Part shown: one piece after another, positions 50,940-59,439 of the stretch
Numbering within the stretch: position 1 is the stretch's first letter
Layout of the letters: each line of letters starts with the position of its first letter
DNA from: Mesorhizobium sp. B2-4-15
Lineage (GTDB): Bacteria; Pseudomonadota; Alphaproteobacteria; Rhizobiales; Rhizobiaceae
Reading direction: 5' to 3'
Assembly (NCBI RefSeq): GCF_006658505.1
Contig: NZ_VFUZ01000011.1
Coordinates: forward strand, 1 to 64,000
DNA: 64,000 bases
Made by a program: the position numbers and the translations under genes
The notes under the pieces: model-generated
The model's input: the letters and a program-made list of their open reading frames with translations, nothing else
Told to the model about the DNA's origin: nothing
Databases searched by the model: none

Positions 50940-51734
50940 ATGCTGAATCAGACCAAACCGGATCCCGTTCGGTCGCCGCTGCTGGACAAGGCGCAGGCTC
51001 ACGGCATCCGCCACGGCTATTTCACCCGCGTCGGCGGCGTCTCGGCCGGCATCTACCAGGGCCTCAACATCGGCACCGGATCGTATGACGACCAGGCGCT
51101 GGTCGCCGAGAACCGCCGTCGTGTCGCCGCCTGGATGGGCGTGCCGGCGACCCATCTGTTGACCGCCTGGCAGATCCATTCGCCCGACGTCATCATTGCC
51201 CGGGAGCCCTTTGCCGGCGAGCGGCCCAAGGCCGATGCCATCGTCACCGACCGGCCCGGCATCGCCATCGGCGCCTCGACCGCCGACTGCGGCCCGGTGC
51301 TCTTTGCCGATGCCCAAGCACGCATCATCGGCGCGGCGCATGCCGGCTGGAAGGGCGCCTTCACCGGCGTGCTCGAAAACACCGTTCTCGCCATGGAAAG
51401 CCTCGGCGCCCGGCGTGAGAACATCGTCGCCGTGCTCGGTCCTTCGATCGGACCTGACAATTACGAGGTCGGGCCTGAATTCGTCGCCCGCTTCGTCGAG
51501 GCCGATGATGAAAACGCCGCCTATTTCACGCCCTCCGCCAATGCCGGCCACGCCATGTTCGACCTCAACCGCTACACGGTCGACCGGCTGGCCAAGGCTG
51601 GCGTTATCGCCGAGGGCCTCGGCCGCTGCACCTATGCCGAGGAAGATCTGTTTTACTCCTACCGGCGCACCACGCACCGCAAGGAGCCTGATTACGGCCG
51701 GCAGGTTTCGGCGATCGTCTTGGAGAGGGTATAA
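50940..51734 (+). CDS. pgeF: Peptidoglycan editing factor PgeF (laccase-domain, YfiH type)
   Basis: A 264-residue protein of the Cu-oxidase_4/PgeF fold. It removes non-canonical residues such as L-Ser from cell-wall precursors. The zinc ligands lie in TAWQIHSPDV (His), GASTADCGPVLFAD (Cys) and GAAHAGWKGAF (His). ATG 50940; its last base overlaps the next start (TAATG). Related copies were formerly annotated polyphenol oxidase. It is cytoplasmic. Confidence 0.9.
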   Translation: MLNQTKPDPVRSPLLDKAQAHGIRHGYFTRVGGVSAGIYQGLNIGTGSYDDQALVAENRRRVAAWMGVPATHLLTAWQIHSPDVIIAREPFAGERPKADAIVTDRPGIAIGASTADCGPVLFADAQARIIGAAHAGWKGAFTGVLENTVLAMESLGARRENIVAVLGPSIGPDNYEVGPEFVARFVEADDENAAYFTPSANAGHAMFDLNRYTVDRLAKAGVIAEGLGRCTYAEEDLFYSYRRTTHRKEPDYGRQVSAIVLERV

Positions 51735-52885
51735 TGGCGCTGCATTTTGAACGATCCGAATTCGACGCGCGGCGCGACCGCCTGATGATCGAGATGGCCG
51801 AAAAGAAGCTCGACGCCATCCTGCTGTTCGCGCAGGAGAGCATGTACTGGCTGACCGGCTATGACACGTTCGGCTTCTGCTTCTTCCAGTGCCTGGTGGT
51901 GAAGGCAGACGGCTCGATGGTGTTGCTCACCCGCTCGGCCGATCTGCGCCAGGCGCGCCAGACCTCGATCATCGACAACATCGTGCTGTGGACCGACCGC
52001 AATGGCGCCAACCCGGCGGTCGACCTGCGCAACCTGCTCAACGAACTCGACCTGCTTGGCGCCCGTATCGGCGTCGAATACGACACCCATGGGCTGACCG
52101 CCTACAATGGCCGCCGGCTGGACGAGCAGCTGCAGACCTTCGGCCAGATCGCCGACGCATCCGGCATCGTCGGACGGCTGCGCCTGTTCAAGAGCCCAGC
52201 CGAGATCGCCAAGGCTGAGAAGGCCGCCAACCTCTCCGACGACGCGCTGGACGCGGCACTGCCGCTGATCAAGCAAGGCGGCGACGAAGCCCTGATTCTC
52301 GCCGCCATGCAGGGCGCCGTCTTTGCCGGCGGCGGCGACTATCCGGCCAACGAATTCATCATCGGCTCCGGTGTCGACGCGCTGCTGTGCCGCTACAAGG
52401 CCGGCCGCCGCAAGCTCACCAAGAACGATCAGCTGACGCTCGAATGGGCCGGCGTATTCCATCATTACCATGCGCCGATGATGCGCACGGTGCTGACCGG
52501 AAAGGTCTCCAAGCGCCATCAGGAACTGTTCGACGCGGCGCGCGCCGCGCTTCTCGCCGTCGAAAAGGCGATGACGCCCGGAAACACATTCGGCGACGTC
52601 TTCGACGCCCATGCCCGCACCATGGAGGCGCATGGCCTGACCAAGCATCGGCTGAACGCCTGCGGCTACTCGGTCGGCGCGCGCTTCACACCGTCCTGGA
52701 TGGACATGCCGATGTTCATCCAGGGCAATCCCGAGCCGATCGCGCCGAACATGACCCTGTTCGCCCACATGATCATCATGGATTCCGACACCGAGACGGC
52801 GATGACGCTTGGCCGCACCTACCTGATAACCGAATCCCAGCCGAAGCCGCTCTCCCGCCATGATCTCGACTTGATCGTGCAGTGA
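51734..52885 (+). CDS. M24-fold (creatinase/ectoine hydrolase-like) protein lacking metal ligands
   Basis: A 383-residue two-domain pita-bread protein with creatinase-type N domain (1-145) and M24 C domain. At the usual ligand positions it has LTLEWAG (Glu instead of Asp), YHAPMMRT (Pro instead of Asp), CGYSVGARF (Tyr instead of His) and no clear final Glu pair, so a classical dinuclear site is not expected. GYSVG with PSWMD nearby resembles the metal-independent creatinase/ectoine-hydrolase branch. It is coupled to pgeF by a 1-bp overlap. The substrate may be a small amide or amidine. Confidence 0.82.
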   Translation: MALHFERSEFDARRDRLMIEMAEKKLDAILLFAQESMYWLTGYDTFGFCFFQCLVVKADGSMVLLTRSADLRQARQTSIIDNIVLWTDRNGANPAVDLRNLLNELDLLGARIGVEYDTHGLTAYNGRRLDEQLQTFGQIADASGIVGRLRLFKSPAEIAKAEKAANLSDDALDAALPLIKQGGDEALILAAMQGAVFAGGGDYPANEFIIGSGVDALLCRYKAGRRKLTKNDQLTLEWAGVFHHYHAPMMRTVLTGKVSKRHQELFDAARAALLAVEKAMTPGNTFGDVFDAHARTMEAHGLTKHRLNACGYSVGARFTPSWMDMPMFIQGNPEPIAPNMTLFAHMIIMDSDTETAMTLGRTYLITESQPKPLSRHDLDLIVQ

Positions 52886-52928
52886 AACCACAATGGGAGG
52901 CGTTCTTCGCCAAGGAGTTAGAAGGCAA

Positions 52929-53561
52929 ATGAGACGATCGCGTGTGACGACCGTGTCATTGCTTGTGGCACTGGCTCTGGCGGCCTGCACCAACGCAAAG
53001 GACGTTCTCGAACCTTCCGCAATCACCCCGCCGGCCACCTCGGCGCCGGCAGCGCAGGGCGGCGCGGCGGCGGCTGTTCCGGCCCCGGCGTCATCAGCCG
53101 CGCCCGCCACCACCACGGCGGGTGCGCCTGCCGCCACCACTCCGGTCACGCCCGCACAGGCCGCCGCCATCCTTGCCAAAACCCGGCTGCAGATCGCGCC
53201 GATCGTTGGCGCTTCGGTGGAAGCCGCCACCCCGCTGACGGCGGAACTGCAGGCGCGCGCCAAGCAGCGCGGCATCACGCTTGCCGGCAGTCAGGATCAG
53301 ACCGCGACCCATGTGCTCAAGGGCTACTTCTCGGCGATCTCGGAGGGCAAGGACACCACCGTCATCTATGTCTGGGACGTCTACGACCCCTCCGGCAACC
53401 GCCTGCACCGTATCAACGGCCAGATGAAGGCGCCTGCGGTCAATTCCGGCAACAGCGGGGGCGCCGACAGCTGGAAGGCGGTCTCGCCCGCCACCATGCA
53501 GGCGATCGCCGACCAGACCATCGACCAGTTCGCGGCGTTTCTTGGCGGCAAGGCGAGTTGA
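52929..53561 (+). CDS. Ala/Pro-rich lipoprotein
   Basis: A 210-residue lipoprotein. ATG 52929 has AAGGAG upstream. The signal ends LALALAAC, a strong lipobox. Residues about 35-85 are a Pro/Ala/Thr-rich flexible spacer. The folded part has TATHVLKGYFSAISEGKDTTVIYVWDVYD followed by RINGQMKAP. It is anchored in the envelope with an extended linker and resembles SPOR-less wall-associated lipoproteins of rhizobia, but no family name is certain. It follows the M24 gene by 44 bp and may be co-transcribed. Confidence 0.75.
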   Translation: MRRSRVTTVSLLVALALAACTNAKDVLEPSAITPPATSAPAAQGGAAAAVPAPASSAAPATTTAGAPAATTPVTPAQAAAILAKTRLQIAPIVGASVEAATPLTAELQARAKQRGITLAGSQDQTATHVLKGYFSAISEGKDTTVIYVWDVYDPSGNRLHRINGQMKAPAVNSGNSGGADSWKAVSPATMQAIADQTIDQFAAFLGGKAS

Positions 53562-53628
53562 GGTGTTGCCAGCCGGCGTTGCCCAACAGCTTTCTTGAGC
53601 TTAGCCGGCGGATTCCCGATCTCGGCGC

Positions 53629-53656
53629 TTGCAATACCGGCGCGGGCCGCTAAAAG
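53629..53656 (+). promoter_or_regulatory. Probable promoter of prs
   Basis: TTGCAA (53629-53634), a 16-bp spacer and TAAAAG (53651-53656), 60 bp upstream of the prs start. The match is fair, not perfect. Confidence 0.4.
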
Positions 53657-53716
53657 CCCGGTTAAAAGGTACAGGAGAGTCCGTCAGGCCTCTCCACCCT
53701 CCACCAGGAACGGTGC

Positions 53717-54652
53717 ATGAAACTCTTCGCGGGCAATTCCAACAGGGTGCTGGCCGAAGCGGTCGCCCGCTATCTCAACATCCCGCTGGGCAAGGCCAGT
53801 GTCAGGCGCTTCGCCGACCAGGAAATCTTCGTCGAAATCCAGGAAAACGTGCGCGGCGAGGATGTCTTCATCCTGCAGTCGACCTCGTTCCCGACCAACG
53901 ATCACCTGATGGAACTGCTCATCATGATCGACGCCTTCATGCGCTCGTCGGCAAGGCGCATCACGGCGGTCATCCCTTATTTCGGCTATGCAAGGCAAGA
54001 TCGCCGCGCCTCCGGCCGCACGCCGATCTCGGCCAAGCTGGTGGCCAACATGATCACCCGCGCTGGCGTCAACCGGGTTTTGACGCTGGACCTTCATGCC
54101 GGCCAGATCCAGGGCTTCTTCGACATTCCGACCGACAATCTGTTCTCGGTGCCTGTGATGGCCCGCGACGTGAAGGCGAAATACAAGCAGCTCGGCAATG
54201 TCGTGGTGGTGTCGCCCGATATTGGCGGCGTGGTGCGGGCACGCGCGCTGGCCAAGCGCTTCGACGCGCAGCTCGCCATCGTCGACAAGCGCCGTGAGCG
54301 CCCGGGTGAATCGGAAGTCATGAACATCATCGGCGCGGTCGCCGGAAAGGACTGCCTGCTGATCGACGACATCGTCGATTCCGGCGGCACGCTGTGCAAT
54401 GCCGCCGATGCGCTGCTGGCCAACGGCGCCACCAGTGTCACCGCCTATATCACCCATGGCGTGCTCTCGGGCGGCGCGGTCGCCCGCATCAGCGGCTCGA
54501 AGCTGCAGGAGCTGGTGATCACCGATTCCATCCAGCCGACCCAGGCCGTGCTCGACGCCGCCAACATCCGCGTCATCTCGATCGCCGACCTGATCGGCGA
54601 GGCCATCTCGCGTACTGCGACCGAGGAATCGGTATCGAGCCTGTTCGACTAA
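53717..54652 (+). CDS. prs: Ribose-phosphate pyrophosphokinase
   Basis: Makes PRPP from ribose 5-phosphate and ATP, feeding purine, pyrimidine, His, Trp and NAD synthesis. The 311-residue length and motifs are canonical: [14 protein letters not shown] near the N-terminus, the ATP-contacting [10 protein letters not shown], and the PRPP loop [21 protein letters not shown] 53717 has AGGAACG upstream. It ends 4 bp inside the convergent AraC gene end (54649). Confidence 0.95.
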   Translation: MKLFAGNSNRVLAEAVARYLNIPLGKASVRRFADQEIFVEIQENVRGEDVFILQSTSFPTNDHLMELLIMIDAFMRSSARRITAVIPYFGYARQDRRASGRTPISAKLVANMITRAGVNRVLTLDLHAGQIQGFFDIPTDNLFSVPVMARDVKAKYKQLGNVVVVSPDIGGVVRARALAKRFDAQLAIVDKRRERPGESEVMNIIGAVAGKDCLLIDDIVDSGGTLCNAADALLANGATSVTAYITHGVLSGGAVARISGSKLQELVITDSIQPTQAVLDAANIRVISIADLIGEAISRTATEESVSSLFD

Positions 54653-55560
54653 CCTTCTGGCGGCGGCAATCTGGCTCCGGCATGGGGCATCATCCGCCGC
54701 GGGCTTTCCCCGCTGTCGCGCGCGCCGCGCATGTAGCCGCGCGGCGAGGCACCAAGCATGCGCTTGAACATGGTGATGAAGGCCGGCACGCTGTCATAGC
54801 CGAGATCGAGCGCCACCCTGGTGATCGGCTCGCCATCGGCCAGCCGCGGCAGCGCCGCGAACAGGCAGGCCTGCTGGCGCCATGTCGACAGCGACAATCC
54901 GGTCTGGCGCTGGAAGGCGCGCGTGAAGGAGCGCCGGCTCATGCCGACGGCATCGGCCCATTCGTCGATCGTTGCGTGCGGCGAGGGTGCCGCGACAAAG
55001 CGCCGGCAGAGCGCCGCCAGTTTGGGATCGGCCGGGAACGGCAGGCCCAGTGGCCGTTCCGGCAGCTGCGGAATCTCATGCAGCAGAAGGTTCATGATCA
55101 GGCCGCCGCGCCCTTCCAGTTCGCCACCTTGCGGCAGCTTCTCGGATTCCACGATCAGGCTGTGCATGAGGTCGGTGATGCCGACCACGCGCATGCCTTC
55201 CGGCAGGCCAGGAATCGCCTGCGGCATGACATAGACGGACCGCATCGAGACATCGCCCAACATCTCGACGGAATGTTCGATGCCGGCCGGAATCCACATT
55301 GCATGGTCGGGCGGCACCATCCAGCGCCCGTGCCGCGTCGTCACCAGCACGACGCCCACCAGCGCATGCAGCAACTGACTGCGGCTGTGGTGGTGATGCG
55401 GCACGTGGTAGCCATCCGGATATTCGGTCGGCAAGACCACCGCCGGTCCAACCGCCTGCTCCAGCCACTGCCAACGCAGCCCGTGCAATCGCTCGAGATC
55501 CGTACGACCGGCGCCGAAAAGCTCCTTACCGTGCGGTATCATCATGCTCAGCTGGCCCAC
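54649..55560 (-). CDS. AraC-family transcriptional regulator
   Basis: A 303-residue regulator. The N-terminal cupin-like sensor has [20 protein letters not shown] and [16 protein letters not shown], with a His cluster that may bind metal. The C-terminal AraC HTH pair lies at about 195-285 ([34 protein letters not shown], then [23 protein letters not shown]). It is divergent from the MFS gene, so it probably controls that gene. The start GTG 55560 is uncertain; ATG 55545 is possible. Confidence 0.85.
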   Translation of the reverse strand: MGQLSMMIPHGKELFGAGRTDLERLHGLRWQWLEQAVGPAVVLPTEYPDGYHVPHHHHSRSQLLHALVGVVLVTTRHGRWMVPPDHAMWIPAGIEHSVEMLGDVSMRSVYVMPQAIPGLPEGMRVVGITDLMHSLIVESEKLPQGGELEGRGGLIMNLLLHEIPQLPERPLGLPFPADPKLAALCRRFVAAPSPHATIDEWADAVGMSRRSFTRAFQRQTGLSLSTWRQQACLFAALPRLADGEPITRVALDLGYDSVPAFITMFKRMLGASPRGYMRGARDSGESPRRMMPHAGARLPPPEG

Positions 55561-55647
55561 TTGCGAAACTATTGGACCAAACCACGAAAGAAGTAGCCTG
55601 GCAACCGGCTTATAAGGCTGCCTGCGGGAGCGTCCCGCTACGTTACC

Positions 55648-55673
55648 GCTGCGGGGCGAGAAAGCCCCGCAGC
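55648..55673. promoter_or_regulatory. Hairpin in the AraC/MFS intergenic region
   Basis: A perfect 10-bp stem GCTGCGGGGC/GCCCCGCAGC with a 6-base loop lies 45 bp upstream of the MFS start. It could be an operator or a leader hairpin. No T run follows, so it is not a terminator. Confidence 0.45.
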
Positions 55674-55717
55674 CTCAGTCCCGCGGCTCTGCCGCCAAAA
55701 AGACTACGGAGCCTATC

Positions 55718-56956
55718 TTGACCGATACGACAGCGAGCAGCGTCGCGACACCCGCGAGCGCCAGTCACGTTTCAGCCCAGGCGACGGCGTTCACCGTCAT
55801 TCTGGCGGTGAGCCTCTGCCATTGCATCAACGACATCATGCAGTCGCTGCTATCGGCGATCTATCCGCTTCTGAAAGACAATTACGGCCTCGACTTCTGG
55901 CAGATCGGCCTGTTGACCTTCACCTTCCAGGTGACGGCCTCGCTGCTGCAGCCGATCATCGGCGCAATCACCGACAAGCGACCGATGCCTTACTCCCTGC
56001 CTTACGGCATGGCGGCGTCGCTGATCGGCCTTGTCGTGCTGGCCTATGCCGGGCACTATTACCTGCTCCTGATCGGCGCCTCGCTGATCGGCATCGGCTC
56101 GGCGATCTTCCATCCCGAATCCTCGCGCATCGCCCGCTTCGCTTCGGGCGGCCGGTTTGGCCTGGCCCAGTCGCTGTTCCAGGTCGGCGGCAATTTCGGC
56201 CAGTCCATGGGGCCCCTGCTGGCCGCCTTCATCGTCGTGCCCTTCGGCCAGACCAGCATCGCCTGGTTCGCCATCGGCTCGCTGATCGGCATCTTCATCC
56301 TGTGGCAGGTCGGCGGCTGGTACAGCCGTCTGCGCGCCGCGCAGGGCATCCGCAAGGCGGCAAGTTTCGTCTCGCCCTTCCCGCGCCGCAAGGTGATGTG
56401 GGCGCTGGCGGTGCTGACGCTGCTGGTGCTGACCAAGAACGCCTATATCGCCAGTCTCGCCAGCTACTACACCTTCTATTCCATCCATAAGTTCGGCGTG
56501 TCGGTGCAGATGAGCCAAGTGATGCTGTTCCTGTTCCTCGGCGCCTCGGCGCTGGGAATCCTGCTCGGTGGCCCGTTCGGCGACCGCTACGGGCAGAAGG
56601 CGATGATCTGGTTCTCGATCGTCGGCGTGCTGCCCTTCACGCTGGCGCTCCCCTACGCCAACATGGAATGGACGATGGTGCTGACGGTGCTGATCGGGCT
56701 GATCCTGTCGTCGGCCTTCTCCAACATCGTCGTCTTCGCGCAGGAGTTGGTGCCGGGCCGCGTCGGCATGATCGCCGGCATCTTCTTCGGCTTCGCCTTT
56801 GGCGTGGGCGGCATCGCGGCCGCCGTGCTCGGCGTCGTCGCCGACATGAAGGGCATCGATTTCGTCTTCCAGATCTGCTCGTACCTGCCGTTCCTCGGCC
56901 TGCTGACAGTGTTCCTGCCCAACATGAAGGAAGCCCGGAATCTGAGCGCGACCTGA
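55718..56956 (+). CDS. MFS transporter, fosmidomycin-resistance (Fsr) type
   Basis: A 412-residue major-facilitator protein with 12 hydrophobic segments. Diagnostic blocks of the Fsr-like group are HCINDIMQSLLSAIYPLLK, FHPESSRIARFASGGRFGLAQ and FQVGGNFGQSMGPLLAA. Fsr exports fosmidomycin in E. coli; the natural substrate is unknown here. The start TTG 55718 has GGAG upstream. It is divergent from an AraC regulator and probably under its control. Confidence 0.86.
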   Translation: MTDTTASSVATPASASHVSAQATAFTVILAVSLCHCINDIMQSLLSAIYPLLKDNYGLDFWQIGLLTFTFQVTASLLQPIIGAITDKRPMPYSLPYGMAASLIGLVVLAYAGHYYLLLIGASLIGIGSAIFHPESSRIARFASGGRFGLAQSLFQVGGNFGQSMGPLLAAFIVVPFGQTSIAWFAIGSLIGIFILWQVGGWYSRLRAAQGIRKAASFVSPFPRRKVMWALAVLTLLVLTKNAYIASLASYYTFYSIHKFGVSVQMSQVMLFLFLGASALGILLGGPFGDRYGQKAMIWFSIVGVLPFTLALPYANMEWTMVLTVLIGLILSSAFSNIVVFAQELVPGRVGMIAGIFFGFAFGVGGIAAAVLGVVADMKGIDFVFQICSYLPFLGLLTVFLPNMKEARNLSAT

Positions 56957-57117
56957 TCCCTCACAAGTTGAATATTGGCCCCCGCTGCGCATCCATCGGC
57001 TTGGAGACTTCAAAGCATTGCTGGAAAGGTGCGCAGTGGCTCCGCCGGACCTTCGTAAAAACAAAGGCTTAGAGCGGGTCCACTGCTCCACAACGTTAAA
57101 CGCTCCAGGATATTGCC

Positions 57118-57708
57118 TTAATCAGGCTCGGGCCTCAGCCGCAGGCCATCGACGAAAACATCCACCAGCCGAATGACCGTTTCTTGCCAACCCGGTTGCT
57201 CGCGCGTGTAGCACATGCCGATCAGCGCGCGCATCACGTCCTCGGACGCGATGTCGTCGCGTATCTCGCCGGCGGCAATCGCCGCCTTCATCAGATCGCC
57301 GACGGAGCGCCCCAGCTGTGCGGCCGAATAGGCAAACAATTCCGTCGAGCTGCCGGCGGCCGGCGCCAACGCCGCAAGCATGCCTTTCTTGGTGGCAACC
57401 ATGCCGATATTGGCGTGAAGCCATAGGCGAAGCGCTTCGAGGGGCGGCCTCTCCGCCGCCAGCGACTTGGCGAGTTCGACTAGCTGGTCGACTTCACGGC
57501 GATAGACTGCCTGGAACAGCGACTCGCGGGTCGGGAAATGCCTGTAGAGCGTGCCGATGCCGACGCCGGCCGAACGAGCAACGGCCTCGAGGCTGGCATC
57601 CGGCCCACCGACACTGAACACGTCGCGCGCGGCAACCAGCAGCTGTTCCCGATTCCGAAGCGAATCCGAGCGCGGTTTGCGGCTTGTCTTTTCGGACGCA
57701 TGGTCCAT
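57118..57708 (-). CDS. TetR-family regulator
   Basis: A 196-residue regulator. The N-terminal HTH (about 10-60) has REQLLVAARDVFSVGGPDASLEAVARSAGVGIGTLYRHFPTRESLFQAVY, typical of TetR proteins. The ligand-binding C-terminal half ends REQPGWQETVIRLVDVFVDG. ATG 57708 is preferred. It is divergent from the molybdenum hydroxylase operon, and an inverted repeat inside that operon's promoter is its likely operator. Confidence 0.87.
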   Translation of the reverse strand: MDHASEKTSRKPRSDSLRNREQLLVAARDVFSVGGPDASLEAVARSAGVGIGTLYRHFPTRESLFQAVYRREVDQLVELAKSLAAERPPLEALRLWLHANIGMVATKKGMLAALAPAAGSSTELFAYSAAQLGRSVGDLMKAAIAAGEIRDDIASEDVMRALIGMCYTREQPGWQETVIRLVDVFVDGLRLRPEPD

Positions 57709-57732
57709 CTTCCTGTCATCCCTCCTTTTTGC

Positions 57733-57761
57733 TTGCAAAGCGGAGGCATCCTCCGTATAGT
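57733..57761 (+). promoter_or_regulatory. Promoter with internal TetR operator for the hydroxylase operon
   Basis: TTGCAA (57733-57738), a 17-bp spacer and TATAGT (57756-57761) make a near-consensus sigma70 promoter. The spacer contains the inverted repeat CGGAGG-CAT-CCTCCG (57741-57755), which a repressor could occupy to block RNA polymerase. It is well suited to the adjacent TetR protein. Confidence 0.65.
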
Positions 57762-57889
57762 GCTTTGGACATCGGAACGCAACCTTTGCATAGGTGACGC
57801 ACGTCCACCTTCGTTGCGGTTTGCTGCCTCACTCGCACAGCCGCCCAGCCACGTCGATACATTCTGACACATCACCGATTGGAGAGAAA

Positions 57890-58384
57890 ATGTCTCTGTC
57901 CATAAGCCTTACCGTCAATGGCGCCAGCAAGGTGGTGCCAATTGAAGACCCAAGGGTGACGCTGCTTGATCTGTTGCGCGAGCGGCTTGTTCTGACCGGA
58001 ACCAAGAAGGGCTGCGATCGTGGCCAATGCGGCGCCTGCACGGTGCTGGTGGACGGCCGGCGCATCAACGCCTGCCTGGCGCTTGCCGTCAGTGTTGATG
58101 GCGCCGACATACTTACCATCGAGGGCCTCGCCAAGGGCGACCGGCTGGATCCGGTGCAGGCCGCCTTCATCGAACATGACGGCTTCCAGTGCGGCTTCTG
58201 CACGCCGGGCCAGATCATGAGCGCGACTGGACTGATCCGCGAAGGCGAGGCGGACGGTGACCCGGAGCGGGTCCGCGAAGGCATGAGCGGAAATCTCTGC
58301 CGTTGTGGTGCACATGCCGGCATCATTGAAGCCGTGCTGGACGCGCAGCGGCGCGTTGCCGAGCAGGAACGGAGGATCGCATGA
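57890..58384 (+). CDS. 2Fe-2S subunit of a molybdenum hydroxylase (PaoA/YagT-like)
   Basis: A 164-residue subunit with two [2Fe-2S] clusters. The plant-ferredoxin-type cluster uses CDRGQCGACTVLVDG, and the second uses CGFCTPGQIM plus NLCRCGAH. It passes electrons from the Mo centre to FAD. ATG 57890 has GGAGAG. It lies first in a three-gene operon with FAD and Mo subunits, each overlapping the next (ATGA). Confidence 0.92.
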   Translation: MSLSISLTVNGASKVVPIEDPRVTLLDLLRERLVLTGTKKGCDRGQCGACTVLVDGRRINACLALAVSVDGADILTIEGLAKGDRLDPVQAAFIEHDGFQCGFCTPGQIMSATGLIREGEADGDPERVREGMSGNLCRCGAHAGIIEAVLDAQRRVAEQERRIA

Positions 58385-59439
58385 ACCTGTTTGAATATAT
58401 TCGGCCCGCTTCGACAGCCGAGGCGGTCACGGCTGCTTCCGAACCTGGCGCCGCCTATCTTGCCGGCGGGACCAACCTGCTCGATCTGATGAAGGTCGGC
58501 GCGATTCATCCCGGTCGGTTGGTTGATGTCACCCGCCTGCCCGGACTCGACCGCATCGAGCAGCTTGCCGATGGCGGGATGCGCATTGGCGCCATGGTGC
58601 GCAATGCCGACATCGCGCGCGATCCCATCTTCGCCAAAGCCTACCCCTCAGTGGCCGAGGCACTGCTTTCGGGCGCCTCGCCACAGTTGCGCAACGCGGC
58701 CACGGTTGGCGGCAATCTCTTGCAGCGCACGCGGTGCGCATATTTCCAGGACGCCGCCAGCGCTTGCAACCGTCGTGATCCGGGCGCCGGCTGTGACGCG
58801 CGCGAGGGTGAGAACCGCGCCCACGCCGTGCTTGGCTGGTCGCAGTCCTGTATCGCCACGCATCCATCCGATTTCTGCGTGCCGCTGGTCGCGCTTGATG
58901 CGGTGGTCGAGATCGAGGGTCCGAACGGAGGCCGCGAAGTGCCGCTGGAAGAATTTCACCTGCTCCCCGGCACGACGCCCGAGCGTGAAAATGTCTTGGG
59001 CGCAGGCGAGTTGATCACCGGCCTTCGCCTCCCAGCCGATGCCTCCGGCTTCCGGTCTCACGCCCGCTATCTCAAATTGCGGGAGCGCACTTCCTTCGCT
59101 TTCGCTCTCGTCTCGGCGGCCGCCGCGTTGCGGATCGAGGGAGAGACCATCCGCGCAGCCCGGCTCGCGCTTGGCGGCGTCGCCGCCAAACCGTGGCGCG
59201 CCCGCGCTGCCGAAGCGCTGCTGACAGGCGCAAAGCCAGATGCCGAAATCTTCGCCGGGGCAGCCGAAGTCGCACTCGCCGAAGCAAGGCCCTCGGGTGA
59301 CAACGCTTACAAGATTGAACTCGCGAAGCGGCTGGTGAAGCGCGCTTTCCTTCTGGCGGCGGCCGGCACGCCGGAACGCGTACCCGCACTGCCTGCCTCC
59401 GTCTTCGTGTCCGATACCGGAGTTCCCACTCATGCCTGA
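58381..59439 (+). CDS. FAD subunit of a molybdenum hydroxylase (PaoB/YagS-like)
   Basis: A 352-residue CO-dehydrogenase-flavoprotein-type subunit. AAYLAGGTNLLDLMKVG (about 23-39) binds FAD; RCAYFQDAASACNRRDPGAGCD supplies cysteines for an extra [4Fe-4S] cluster, as in E. coli PaoB. QSCIATHPSDFCVPLVALDA and ELITGLRLP are further conserved blocks. It overlaps both neighbours. The cluster insert supports the aldehyde oxidoreductase branch rather than classical xanthine dehydrogenase. Confidence 0.9.
   Translation: MNLFEYIRPASTAEAVTAASEPGAAYLAGGTNLLDLMKVGAIHPGRLVDVTRLPGLDRIEQLADGGMRIGAMVRNADIARDPIFAKAYPSVAEALLSGASPQLRNAATVGGNLLQRTRCAYFQDAASACNRRDPGAGCDAREGENRAHAVLGWSQSCIATHPSDFCVPLVALDAVVEIEGPNGGREVPLEEFHLLPGTTPERENVLGAGELITGLRLPADASGFRSHARYLKLRERTSFAFALVSAAAALRIEGETIRAARLALGGVAAKPWRARAAEALLTGAKPDAEIFAGAAEVALAEARPSGDNAYKIELAKRLVKRAFLLAAAGTPERVPALPASVFVSDTGVPTHA

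Noticed and set aside
56957..57117. Search for a tRNA or small RNA gene between the MFS and TetR genes
   Set aside because: No cloverleaf, terminator or promoter pattern could be found.
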